From the NCBI GenBank assembly GCA_041859945.1, contig JBFLGC010000008.1, forward strand, positions 3,410 through 67,409: DNA of 64,000 nt, in the 5' to 3' direction. Positions 45,971 through 53,610 of the stretch are shown here, one piece after another. Each line of letters opens with the position of its first letter. Position 1 is the first letter of the stretch. The notes below the pieces were generated by a model. That model saw nothing but the letters and a program-made list of their open reading frames with translations. It was not told the DNA's origin and made no database searches. This DNA comes from Tetragenococcus sp041859945 (lineage in GTDB: Bacteria > Bacillota > Bacilli > Lactobacillales > Enterococcaceae). The translations under genes were made by a program, and so were the position numbers.

Positions 45971-46014
45971 TGATAATCATTCTCAATTATCGCTTTCTTT
46001 TGTGATTTCGTCAA
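45971..46014 (-). promoter_or_regulatory. Siderophore operon promoter with Fur box
   Basis: Minus strand TTGACG (46009-46014), a 17-bp spacer and GATAAT (45986-45991), followed at once by TGAGAATGATTATCA (45971-45985), 14 of 15 bases matching the 7-1-7 Fur consensus. Iron-dependent repression is expected. Confidence 0.85.
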
Positions 46015-46193
46015 CAGCTTTTGCGAAATTTGCCAGTTATTTTTGCTTTCAGCTCAAGTGGGCTATTTTTAACTTTCCTATTTTGAGGCGATCCATCTTT
46101 TTACGATTTCCGATGGCAGACAACACTTCCTTATTCTTTTGATCATTTTTCTGATTACATCCATTTCTCTAGCCAAATTTTTTTAAATCAGGG

Positions 46194-46243
46194 TTGACAT
46201 TTGCTTGTCCTTTCACGATAATATTAATTGAGAACAATTATCA
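46194..46243 (+). promoter_or_regulatory. Lipoprotein promoter with Fur box
   Basis: TTGACA (46194-46199), a 17-bp spacer and GATAAT (46217-46222), then TGAGAACAATTATCA (46229-46243), 13 of 15 matching the Fur 7-1-7 consensus. It mirrors the promoter of the divergent ABC genes. Confidence 0.85.
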
Positions 46244-46261
46244 ATTAAAAAGGAGAAATTT

Positions 46262-47215
46262 ATGTCTAAGAAATTTTTTACAACTATGCTTAGTTGCTGC
46301 TCGATATTCCTGCTCTCCGCTTGTGGCCAATCAGACACGAGGGATTCAAGCGAACAAGTTTCCACAACTTCTACTACGGTCGCAACAGAAAAGACACTGA
46401 CTGACTCGCAAGGTCATGAGGTTACGATCCCAGCCGAACCAAAACGGATCATTGGCTCTTACTTGGAAGATTATCTCGTTGCTTTAGATGAGATCCCTGT
46501 GGCCCAATGGACAGTCGGCAAAAATTCTAGTCAAGGTTATTTGCAAGACGAATTAGCCGATGTGCCTTTGATCAACTACGATTTACCTTATGAAGATGTG
46601 CTGAGTTATGAACCGGATTTGATTTTGATCGAGTCAGATGCGGCAGTCGAAGGGGATAAATACGACGAATATGCTAAAATCGCACCGACTTATGTCGTTA
46701 AAAACGGCACTGATGTCTCTTGGCAAGAACGCTTAGAAGACGTTGCGTCTGTTTTTGGCAAAGAAGATAAAGCCAAAGAAATCGAAGCTGATTATGAAAA
46801 ATTAGTCACTGAGACTAAAGAAAGTGAACAAGATAAAATCGCTGGCAAGTCGGCCGCAGTCATCTGGGTCACCAATAATTCGGCCTTCATGGTAGCAGGC
46901 AATCGTTCGAGTGGGAAATTGATCTATGATGAATTAGGCTTTGAAATGCCCGAATTGACGCAACAAATTTCTGAAGAGGCGACTTCCGACTTTTCTGCTG
47001 TTTCTTTAGAAAGCCTTTCGCAATTAAATGCCGACTATTTGATTTTGGTCAATAGTGACGAAGGTGCGGCGATGTTTAGCGACCCATTATGGGAAAATAT
47101 CCCGGCAGTGAAAAATGATCAGGTCTTTGAATATGGACCGGATAAGAGCTGGTTATATAGCGGACCTATTGCCTACACAAAAATGTTAGAAGATATCAAA
47201 GAAAGTTTACAATAG
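46262..47215 (+). CDS. Iron-siderophore-binding lipoprotein
   Basis: A 317-residue solute-binding protein. The signal peptide ends in the lipobox FLLSACGQ (Cys at about 21). The FecB/PeripBP fold shows VTIPAEPKRIIGSYLEDYLVAL, SYEPDLILIESDA, and near the end LNADYLILVNSDEG and WENIPAVKNDQVFEYG. It delivers ferric siderophore to the divergent ABC transporter and shares its Fur control. Confidence 0.93.
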   Translation: MSKKFFTTMLSCCSIFLLSACGQSDTRDSSEQVSTTSTTVATEKTLTDSQGHEVTIPAEPKRIIGSYLEDYLVALDEIPVAQWTVGKNSSQGYLQDELADVPLINYDLPYEDVLSYEPDLILIESDAAVEGDKYDEYAKIAPTYVVKNGTDVSWQERLEDVASVFGKEDKAKEIEADYEKLVTETKESEQDKIAGKSAAVIWVTNNSAFMVAGNRSSGKLIYDELGFEMPELTQQISEEATSDFSAVSLESLSQLNADYLILVNSDEGAAMFSDPLWENIPAVKNDQVFEYGPDKSWLYSGPIAYTKMLEDIKESLQ

Positions 47216-47220
47216 CAAGA

Positions 47221-47253
47221 AAGCTGTCCCATTTCACCTTGGGACAGCTTTTT
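47221..47253 (+). terminator. Terminator between lipoprotein and queH
   Basis: AAGCTGTCCCA / TGGGACAGCTT stem plus TTT. It overlaps the last codons of the convergent queH gene. Confidence 0.85.
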
Positions 47254-47965
47254 CGGACTCTAAAAACGCACTAGCCTCACGATGGATCTGCCGAAAATCG
47301 ATGCCTTGTTGTTTGCCAGCAAAAATACAACCACAATAACATTGTCGATAGACATCATAGTCTTTACACAGTTGGAGCGAACGTTGATAGCCACCTTGTT
47401 TCTTAAAATCGCTTGGCAAATAATTCACGTCATAGATTTTTTGAATCTCAAAACCGATCTCATTGATCAATTGAGCATTTTTCTTAGGTGAAATAGTTAA
47501 GGAACTGCCGAAATAGTCATAGCCGCCAGCAAGAGCCGCTTCGGCCACCAGATCCAAGCGCATTTGAAAACAAGCACTGCAACGTAAGCCGCCTTCTGGT
47601 TCTTTGGTCAAACGCTTTTCTTGCATCAAACGCACAAATTCATTGGGTTTATAATCGGCTTCTATGAAAGCCACTTGTTTTTGAGTTTGCTCATTGAAAT
47701 GATCGATAAACTGTCGCTGCACCAAGGCCCGCCGCCGATATTCACTTTCTGGATAAATATTGGAGTTGGCATAATAAACCGTCACATCCGCAAATTCTGT
47801 CAAAAATTCCAACGTGTAAGTACTACAGGGCGCACAACAACTGTGGATCAAAATTTTGGGACGGAGGTCCTCTGCTTGCCATTTAGCGATCATTTTCCGT
47901 AAAACACTATCATAATTTATTTTTTGATTCGACATATGAGCAATGATTTCATTACCATCTAACAT
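47234..47965 (-). CDS. queH: Epoxyqueuosine reductase QueH
   Basis: A 243-residue DUF208 protein that carries out the last step of queuosine synthesis (epoxyqueuosine to queuosine in tRNA). Cysteine motifs for an Fe-S cluster and the second metal site are present: HSCCAPCSTYTL, RCSACFQMRLDL and QCYCGCIFA. Non-orthologous replacement of QueG. Start uncertain: ATG 47965 was chosen, but 48010 or an internal Met are possible. Confidence 0.9.
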   Translation of the reverse strand: MLDGNEIIAHMSNQKINYDSVLRKMIAKWQAEDLRPKILIHSCCAPCSTYTLEFLTEFADVTVYYANSNIYPESEYRRRALVQRQFIDHFNEQTQKQVAFIEADYKPNEFVRLMQEKRLTKEPEGGLRCSACFQMRLDLVAEAALAGGYDYFGSSLTISPKKNAQLINEIGFEIQKIYDVNYLPSDFKKQGGYQRSLQLCKDYDVYRQCYCGCIFAGKQQGIDFRQIHREASAFLESEKAVPR

Positions 47966-48030
47966 GCGATCACATCCAACTTTCTTTCCTTTTATTTTAA
48001 ACGAGATCACACCTATTTACAATCGTAGTT

Positions 48031-48113
48031 TTATCTCTCGTACTCATGCATACTTCCGTCAGCACTACTTTGCTATTCTCGTACTCACGCAAACCTCTGT
48101 TAGTCTTATCTTG
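48031..48113. repeat. Two degenerate tandem repeats of about 41 bp
   Basis: TCTCGTACTCATGCATACTT and TCTCGTACTCACGCAAACCT start two adjacent, partly matching units. On the minus strand both can read LTEVC[MV]STR. No ribosome site or full gene, so this is probably a small repeat element or remnant. Confidence 0.5.
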
Positions 48114-48118
48114 CTTAA

Positions 48119-48160
48119 AAAAAATAGCCAGCCAAGCCTTTTCGCTTAGCTGGTCGTATT
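48119..48160 (-). terminator. Terminator after pip
   Basis: Minus strand CCAGC-TAAGC / GCTTG-GCTGG with CTATTTTTTTT. Confidence 0.85.
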
Positions 48161-48161
48161 T

Positions 48162-49064
48162 TTAAGCAAATGTCCCATTTTCCACATCAGCCAAGAAAGT
48201 CATCAAATGCTCGAAGTAAACTGGCGCATTATCGACCATGTGATGATGGCCTCCATTTGGCGTTGTCACAAAACGCGCGTGGGGAATGGTTTCAGCCATG
48301 CGACGGCCTGCCGCTAGCGGCATCGATTCGTGTTCGCCAAATGTGATCAAAGTTGGGATTTGGATCCGATGCAAATCGTTGCGCCGATCCCAACCTGCTA
48401 ATTTTCCGGTCACGACAAATTCGTTATCACCTTGGAAATAATTATAGACTTGCGTGCCCATTGTCGGGACTAAATGACTGATAGCCGGTGGTTGTTTACG
48501 ATCGATGTAGTCACGATTCAAACGGTCGATCAACTCTTCATAACGTTCGTTAAAATCATTTTTAGCTTCACATTCTTTCAAGAAAGCTAATTCGTCGGCT
48601 GTAAATTCTTTTTCGCGAATGGCGTTGATACTGTCGACATATTCATCAATATTATCCGTCATCGAGGAAATGATGATGCCCTTCAAATGGTCGGGATACT
48701 TCAAGGCATACTCTTGTACCAAAGCACCACCCCAAGATTGACCGATCAAATAAAAGTCGTCTAAGCCTAGCTTTTGTCGCACTTCTTCCACTTCATCCAC
48801 AAAATAGTTCATAGTCAAAAAGCGTGCCACATTTTCCGGATCCGAGAAATCAGGTTGATCTGAATACCACGAACCTAATTGGTCATACATCGAAACCTGT
48901 ACATTCAATTCACTCAATTTTTGGGCAAAGTTTTCATAATATTCGTGGTTACCACCAGGGCCACCATGTAGGCATAAAAGCTGAATGTCGCCACCGACAT
49001 TGTCGGTGTGTGTCCAAAGATGATAGCCATTTTCTAAAGTGATGATCGTTGTTCCTTCACGCAT
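48162..49064 (-). CDS. pip: Proline iminopeptidase (alpha/beta hydrolase S33)
   Basis: A 300-residue peptidase that removes N-terminal proline. HGGPGGNHEYY forms the oxyanion loop and IGQSWGGALVQEYA carries the nucleophile Ser. Asp and His lie near TFGEHE and PNGGHHHMVD. No signal peptide. Length and motifs match lactic PepI/Pip. Confidence 0.9.
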   Translation of the reverse strand: MREGTTIITLENGYHLWTHTDNVGGDIQLLCLHGGPGGNHEYYENFAQKLSELNVQVSMYDQLGSWYSDQPDFSDPENVARFLTMNYFVDEVEEVRQKLGLDDFYLIGQSWGGALVQEYALKYPDHLKGIIISSMTDNIDEYVDSINAIREKEFTADELAFLKECEAKNDFNERYEELIDRLNRDYIDRKQPPAISHLVPTMGTQVYNYFQGDNEFVVTGKLAGWDRRNDLHRIQIPTLITFGEHESMPLAAGRRMAETIPHARFVTTPNGGHHHMVDNAPVYFEHLMTFLADVENGTFA

Positions 49065-49118
49065 GATTCCACCTAGTTTCCATAAATTTATTTACTCCTT
49101 CATCTTACCACTTCTCAC

Positions 49119-49313
49119 TTACTTTTCCCATTGACTGGGTGACCAAAGTTCGCCATCAAGCCGTCCTTGAATCTGATCTTTACGCTTGGCTTGCTCTTGC
49201 AATAACTCTTTTAACCCCAGATAAAAGGCGCGCTCTTTATAATCGTTACTAGCTTGAAATAAACGGTCCAACTCCATTTGGGCCCAAACTATTTTTTCAT
49301 CCAATTTTTTCAC
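49119..49313 (-). CDS. Small conserved hypothetical protein
   Basis: A 64-residue helical, charged protein (MKKLDEKIVWAQMELDRLF ... LWSPSQWEK). It starts after AGAGGTG and just after a flavodoxin-like gene (3 bp gap), so the two are co-transcribed. Function unknown. Confidence 0.7.
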   Translation of the reverse strand: MKKLDEKIVWAQMELDRLFQASNDYKERAFYLGLKELLQEQAKRKDQIQGRLDGELWSPSQWEK

Positions 49314-49316
49314 CTC

Positions 49317-50000
49317 TCACAAGTCGCCATCCAGATACGCTTGGATCTCATCGATATCTTCGCGCGCTTCTGCGATCATGTCCCTGATTTGTTCCAATAC
49401 AAAGCGGTCCTCTTGAGATACTTTTAGTTCTGGCAATCTTTGCCGATACCACTTTTCTTTGGATTTCAAGGAGTCAAAATCAGCCATGGTCAGGTATTGT
49501 TGGTAAGCCGTCAGTAAACGCATTTTTTCGATTTCTTCCAGATAATGAAATTGAAAAATCAAGAACGGTTTTAAAAAGCGCATCTGAGTCTTTTTAGCCA
49601 TCGCTTGAAAGGGCGTCGTCAGTGCACTGATGGTAAAACCCTCACGACCTGAAACTTGATATTCTTTTTCAGGCGCACCGATCACCAGAACCAAGCCCAA
49701 TTCTTTGTTTTTGAGTTTGTCCCCACGCGCTCCGAAGGCAAAATGTTCTGTCAATACTTGATCTTGCCAAACTTTTAATAAAGCCGGTGCCGCGTACCAA
49801 TAAAAAGGAAATTGCAAAACGATGCGCTCATGCTGGCGCAGGAGGTTTTGTTCAGCCTTGACATCGATCTTGCCATCTGGATAACAAGTCTCCAAATGAT
49901 GAACCGTCACTTGATCTGTTGGCGGTAACGAATCTTTTAAATATTGCTGGCTAGCTGAGCTCAAAATATCAGGATGCGAAATAATAAGTAGTGTTTTCAT
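49317..50000 (-). CDS. NAD(P)H oxidoreductase, flavodoxin_2 family
   Basis: A 227-residue quinone-reductase-like protein: KTLLIISHPDILSSASQQYL binds FMN phosphate, FPFYWYAAPALLKVWQDQVL is the substrate side, and LVLVIGAPEKEYQ follows. It resembles KefG/MdaB. The C-terminal 60 residues are helical and acidic. Start at 50000 after AAGGAG; the upstream reading to 50081 is not supported. Confidence 0.85.
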   Translation of the reverse strand: MKTLLIISHPDILSSASQQYLKDSLPPTDQVTVHHLETCYPDGKIDVKAEQNLLRQHERIVLQFPFYWYAAPALLKVWQDQVLTEHFAFGARGDKLKNKELGLVLVIGAPEKEYQVSGREGFTISALTTPFQAMAKKTQMRFLKPFLIFQFHYLEEIEKMRLLTAYQQYLTMADFDSLKSKEKWYRQRLPELKVSQEDRFVLEQIRDMIAEAREDIDEIQAYLDGDL

Positions 50001-50058
50001 GACGAACTCCTTGTGATTTGCTACTCTCATCTTAACGAACAGCGCCTTATTTGCAAAG

Positions 50059-50096
50059 AAAAACGGCTTAATCGAAACCAATCAAACCGTTTTTAT
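50059..50096 (-). terminator. Terminator after the 2H gene
   Basis: AAAACGGTTTGATT / GATTAAGCCGTTTT stem with T-rich tail on the minus strand. Confidence 0.75.
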
Positions 50097-50121
50097 AATA
50101 TTTGAAAAAATAATTATTAAC

Positions 50122-50652
50122 TTAAACTATGTCTAACCATAAATCTTTAAGTCGCTTTACATGACCGTCGACATCAAATGAGAGTAAACTCAGTCCAATA
50201 TAATTTGAGCTAAGCGTATAGAAATTCTGTGCCAAATAGTCTAGAGCTAAGTTATGAGCAACGCTTGAAAGATGATTAGTGACCGTTACATGTGGATAAT
50301 AAGTAAAATTACTATTATCGGTCCAACTTTCTATCCTATTAAGATAATCCATTCGATAATTAAAAAATTCATTCGAAAAAGTTGGTTTTAAAAAAATAGC
50401 TTTGCCAACACCAAAACTATTATAAGCAGTTATTCTTAATGGTAAGATAGGAAATTCTTGATAAACTTTCTCAAAGTCTTCCTTAACTTTCTGTTCAAGG
50501 TCTTTCGTATCGAATGAATAAAAAGTAATATGTGGAAACTTGTCTTCTTCAAGATGATAGTTGGAAATTTCTTGTTTTTCTAAGGTTCTCCAAAAATCTT
50601 GTACCATTTCTTTGAGATGTTTTTCTGGCAACAAAACTATTGCATAGCTCAT
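50122..50652 (-). CDS. 2H phosphoesterase (2'-5' RNA ligase-like)
   Basis: A 176-residue protein with the two H-x-T/S motifs of the 2H family: FPHITFYSFD and YPHVTVTNHL. Members cleave or join 2'-5' RNA bonds or cyclic phosphates; no substrate is evident. Codons are AT-rich compared with neighbouring genes, hinting at later acquisition. Confidence 0.78.
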   Translation of the reverse strand: MSYAIVLLPEKHLKEMVQDFWRTLEKQEISNYHLEEDKFPHITFYSFDTKDLEQKVKEDFEKVYQEFPILPLRITAYNSFGVGKAIFLKPTFSNEFFNYRMDYLNRIESWTDNSNFTYYPHVTVTNHLSSVAHNLALDYLAQNFYTLSSNYIGLSLLSFDVDGHVKRLKDLWLDIV

Positions 50653-50711
50653 TATATTTTCTCACTTTCATGCAAATTAAATCCTGATTTAACTAAAAGT
50701 TCAAGCCTTTT

Positions 50712-51668
50712 TTATTCAACTTCACTCAAAATCGCACGCACTTCATCGATCGACTTGGTTCCCATTAAACGCACCCGTAATTCACTGGCGCCAGGAAAGC
50801 CTTTGACATAGATTTTAAAGAAGCGATGCAAGCCCGCAATTGCGCGAGGCACCCTATCAGCATAGTGATCTTGCAGGTCCAATTGTAATTTTAGTAAATC
50901 TAATAACTCTTTGGTCGAGTGTTCTTGTGGCTCTTTTTCAAAAGCATAGGGATTTTTGAAGACACCCCGCGCGATCATGATCCCGTCGACCCCATATTCG
51001 TCGACCAAACGTAAACCTGCTGTTCTATCCGCAATATCGCCATTTATCGTGAGCAAAGTTTGCGGGGCGATCTTATCGCGTAGCGCCATGATTTCAGGAA
51101 TCACTTCATAGTGAGCCGGAACTTTACTCATTTCTTTACGTGTCCGTAAGTGCACCGTCAAATTGGCGATGTCTTGTGCTAATAAATGACTGATCCAGGG
51201 CACCATTTCGTCTTTTTTCGTGTAACCGATCCGCGTCTTGACACTGACCGGGATCCCACCTGCTTTAGCAGCGGCAATCAATTCAGTTGCTACTTCCGGT
51301 CGCTTGATCAAGCCACTACCTTTCCCATTGCCAGCCACATTGGGAACCGGACAGCCCATATTGATATCAACGCCCGCAAAACCCATGTCGGCCATGCCGA
51401 TACTCATTTGGCGGAAAAATTCCGGCTTGTCGCCCCAAATATGCGCCACAATTGGTTGTTCATCTTCGGTAAAATATAAGCGGCCAGAGACACTTTGTCG
51501 CCCGTCTGGATGACAATAACTATCCGAATTCGTAAATTCGGTAAAGAAAACATCCGGTGCTCCGGCTGCTTGTATCACATGGCGAAAGACGACATCGGTT
51601 ACGTCTTCCATCGGTGCCAGTATAAAAAAGGGCTTCGGTAAGTCTGCCCAAAAATTTTGGTTCATTTG
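50712..51668 (-). CDS. dus: tRNA-dihydrouridine synthase
   Basis: A 318-residue FMN enzyme that reduces uridines in tRNA D-loops. FILAPMEDVTD binds FMN, the catalytic Cys is in INMGCPVPNVAGNGKGSGL, followed by VSVKTRIGY and GVDGIMIARGVFKNPY. Enterococci usually have two Dus proteins; which position this one modifies cannot be told. Start at 51668 after AAGGA. Confidence 0.93.
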   Translation of the reverse strand, partial: QMNQNFWADLPKPFFILAPMEDVTDVVFRHVIQAAGAPDVFFTEFTNSDSYCHPDGRQSVSGRLYFTEDEQPIVAHIWGDKPEFFRQMSIGMADMGFAGVDINMGCPVPNVAGNGKGSGLIKRPEVATELIAAAKAGGIPVSVKTRIGYTKKDEMVPWISHLLAQDIANLTVHLRTRKEMSKVPAHYEVIPEIMALRDKIAPQTLLTINGDIADRTAGLRLVDEYGVDGIMIARGVFKNPYAFEKEPQEHSTKELLDLLKLQLDLQDHYADRVPRAIAGLHRFFKIYVKGFPGASELRVRLMGTKSIDEVRAILSEVE

Positions 51669-51783
51669 ATTCCTTCCCTTCATTCCACAAAAGTTTCTGA
51701 TTCATTATACTAGGAAACAAGCAAAGAAGCAAAAACCGTGAATTTGGAGCCTGCAGTTTACGAGCTAAATTCGCTAAAATAAA

Positions 51784-51820
51784 TCTATGGTTGTTGAAAT
51801 TGGAAAGTAACAACCATAGA
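51784..51820. repeat. Inverted repeat upstream of the toxin locus
   Basis: Perfect 12-bp arms TCTATGGTTGTT / AACAACCATAGA, 13-nt loop, no T-run. Lies between dus and the toxin promoter. Confidence 0.6.
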
Positions 51821-51907
51821 GGCTTTCCTCTTGTAAGCAAAATTAAAGTGATTCAAAATTCATTATTTTATCTCTCTATTCATCTAGCAAACAAGTGTTC
51901 TAAGTTG

Positions 51908-51913
51908 TATAAT
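51908..51913 (+). promoter_or_regulatory. -10 of the toxin transcript
   Basis: Consensus TATAAT, about 60 bp ahead of the leader reading frame. The -35 17 bp away (TAGCAA) is poor. Confidence 0.6.
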
Positions 51914-51972
51914 AAACTCACAAGAAGTTTTGAGGGCGGTGGCTGTCACTTTTCTCTAAGGAGATGATTTCT

Positions 51973-52008
51973 ATGAGACCATGGAAAAATCTTAAGAATG
52001 AAAAATAG
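51973..52008 (+). CDS. Leader peptide ahead of the type I toxin
   Basis: An 11-codon frame, MRPWKNLKNEK, with a strong TAAGGAG site 9 nt upstream. It ends 3 bp before the toxin GTG, which itself has no ribosome site, so translation of the toxin probably depends on this leader. Confidence 0.6.
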   Translation: MRPWKNLKNEK

Positions 52009-52011
52009 CAC

Positions 52012-52095
52012 GTGAGCGTATTTGAAGCTCTGTCACTGATGATTGCCTTTGGTGCATTAGTGGCTACGATTTTGTCCAATAAAAAGGACAAATAA
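52012..52095 (+). CDS. Type I toxin, holin-like (Hol-Tox/TxpA/BsrE type)
   Basis: A 27-residue peptide starting with GTG: MSVFEALSLMIAFGALVATI then a charged LSNKKDK tail. The pattern M-S-x-[FY]-E-[AS]-L-x-x-M-I-x-[FI] and the single hydrophobic helix with basic C-terminus match the putative holin-like toxin family and Bacillus TxpA/BsrE. It would insert in the membrane. The convergent antisense RNA and the coupled leader support a type I toxin-antitoxin system. Confidence 0.8.
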   Translation: MSVFEALSLMIAFGALVATILSNKKDK

Positions 52096-52138
52096 AAAAG
52101 CCGCCCCGTTTTTAACTTTGACCAGTTAACGGGACGCC
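52095..52138 (-). terminator. Terminator of the antitoxin RNA
   Basis: On the minus strand GGCGTCCCGTT / AACGGGGCGGC followed by TTTTTTAT, just past the toxin stop codon on the opposite strand. Confidence 0.82.
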
Positions 52139-52214
52139 TTTATGGTAAACGTTTCTTGTCACCGCCTTTAAAGCGGCTTGTCAGGGACCATGCTTGGCAT
52201 GGTTCCTTTTGCTA
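52096..52214 (-). ncRNA. Candidate antisense antitoxin RNA
   Basis: A transcript from the promoter at 52220-52248 would run about 120 nt and stop at the terminator at 52095-52138. It is complementary to the entire 3' untranslated part of the toxin mRNA and reaches the toxin stop. It contains a hairpin (CCGCTTTAAAGGCGG) and the reverse of the toxin terminator. Confidence 0.72.
52183..52211 (+). terminator. Terminator of the toxin mRNA
   Basis: AGGGACCATGC / GCATGGTTCCT stem with a 3-nt loop and TTTTG. Confidence 0.82.
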
Positions 52215-52219
52215 TCTTT

Positions 52220-52248
52220 AGTGTAACCGATTCTTTGAAAAGTTGCAA
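52220..52248 (-). promoter_or_regulatory. Promoter of the antitoxin RNA
   Basis: On the minus strand TTGCAA (52243-52248), exactly 17 bp, TACACT (52220-52225). It fires towards the toxin gene. Confidence 0.75.
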
Positions 52249-52361
52249 ATTTTTCTAGTCACTTTTCTCGCAATCATCAATAAACGTGTAGCTACCACCG
52301 TCGTTTTTGAACGAAGATGAACACCGATGTTAATAGTGATACTCAAATCTACATATAAATT

Positions 52362-52514
52362 TTACTCACAAGAAAAATTTTCCTTATCATCTGCTTGTAT
52401 GATCTGATTTTTTAAACCGTTGTCGGTCGTCACCTCATGATTCATTTTGTCTGTACATCCGGACAAAGAGCTGGCACACAAGCTTAAACTCACCAAACAA
52501 ATAAAACGTTTTAT
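52362..52514 (-). CDS. Small putative lipoprotein with ATA start, or decayed gene
   Basis: A 50-residue frame with a signal peptide (KRFICLVSLSLCASSLSGC, lipobox LSGC) and a polar tail ending ENFSCE. The only start in place is an ATA at 52514, 9 nt after GGAG. It lies 18 bp after another small surface-type gene on the same strand. Either it uses a rare start or an ATG has mutated. Confidence 0.5.
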   Translation of the reverse strand: MKRFICLVSLSLCASSLSGCTDKMNHEVTTDNGLKNQIIQADDKENFSCE

Positions 52515-52532
52515 GGAAAAATACTCCTATTT

Positions 52533-52892
52533 TTAGTTGAACAGACTTCCCGTTTCTTCATTTTCTGATACGATGACTGATTTGTCAGCGCCTAAGGATA
52601 CAGTAATATTAACATCGGCTCCGCTCTCTGAGATCCCACTGACACTCACTTGTCTATCATCGATGATGACAGTAAAGCTTCCATCATATATCGGTGAACT
52701 TTGGAAGCCATTGAATTCAACGTGTTTGGCTTCAATTTCTCGTGGTGATTCTGCCTTTCGAGCTGTCGAATCGATGACCTGTACATTTCCTGGCGCTGGA
52801 ACATTACTATTGATTTTACTGGCAATCATGATACTGACTCCCAGAAAAACGGCAGCAATCACAATGGCAATGGCTTCTTTGGTTGGTTTCAT
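52533..52892 (-). CDS. Small membrane-anchored hypothetical protein
   Basis: A 119-residue protein with one N-terminal membrane segment (AIAIVIAAVFLGVSIMIASKI) and an extracellular beta-rich domain (SFTVIIDDRQVSVSGISESGADVNITVSLG). Function unknown. The ribosome site is AAAGGAGAG. It is co-oriented with the small lipoprotein frame downstream. Confidence 0.7.
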   Translation of the reverse strand: MKPTKEAIAIVIAAVFLGVSIMIASKINSNVPAPGNVQVIDSTARKAESPREIEAKHVEFNGFQSSPIYDGSFTVIIDDRQVSVSGISESGADVNITVSLGADKSVIVSENEETGSLFN

Positions 52893-53042
52893 TTAGATTC
52901 TCTCCTTTTCATAACGAGTATTTCAATTTAATTATACCGTTTTCAAATAAATAAAATCAACTATTTTTCAGGAGCAACAAATTGTTTCAGATAGATAGGA
53001 TATGGTAAGATGAATGCAATTCATTCAGAAAAGGAGCCTATC

Positions 53043-53585
53043 ATGTCTAATCCACTCATTTATTTTGCCCAACATCCGATCTTTGAAACCAAACGTCTGA
53101 TTCTAAGGCCTCTCCAACTGACCGATCTGGAGGACTATTACGAATACGTGTCAGATGATGTGCTTTTAAATTATGATTTTCCAGCTTCAGAGACTAAAGA
53201 AGAGGCCTTAGAAGGTCTGGTCGTCTACAATCTCGCCCAACCTTTGGGAAGATATGCACTAGAGTTAAAAACAACAGGCAAAATGATTGGCCATTTCTCA
53301 CTACGACTTGATGTGTTACACACAAATATAGAAATCGGTTATGTCGTCAATCGGCTTTTCCACAACCAAGGACTCGCTAGTGAAGCGCTGACTGCTTTGA
53401 TAGACTTTATCGACACGATCCCCACCATAGAAAAAAGCTTGGCCACAGTCGACCATCAAAATGTAGCAAGCCATAAGCTTCTACTTAAAGCAGGTTTCGT
53501 TCAGGTGGCGACTGACGACCAAGCAGAGTCTTTGCGTGGCTTTTCCACGATCAATTTCTTATTTGAACGAAAGAAAAAGCTTTGA
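53043..53585 (+). CDS. GNAT family N-acetyltransferase
   Basis: A 180-residue RimJ/RimL-like acetyltransferase: FETKRLILRPLQLTDLEDYYEY, the acetyl-CoA stretch IEIGYVVNRLFHNQGLASEAL, and VDHQNVASHKLLLKAGF. The substrate is unknown. Start at 53043 after AAAGGAG. Convergent with the MFS gene, with a shared terminator between them. Confidence 0.88.
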   Translation: MSNPLIYFAQHPIFETKRLILRPLQLTDLEDYYEYVSDDVLLNYDFPASETKEEALEGLVVYNLAQPLGRYALELKTTGKMIGHFSLRLDVLHTNIEIGYVVNRLFHNQGLASEALTALIDFIDTIPTIEKSLATVDHQNVASHKLLLKAGFVQVATDDQAESLRGFSTINFLFERKKKL

Positions 53586-53610
53586 TCCGTAACAGATCAG
53601 AGCTTTTTGT
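53574..53610 (+). terminator. Terminator after the GNAT gene
   Basis: AAAAAGCT-TTGATC / GATCAG-AGCTTTTT stem; the T-run is present on both strands, so it can serve the convergent MFS gene too. Confidence 0.8.
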
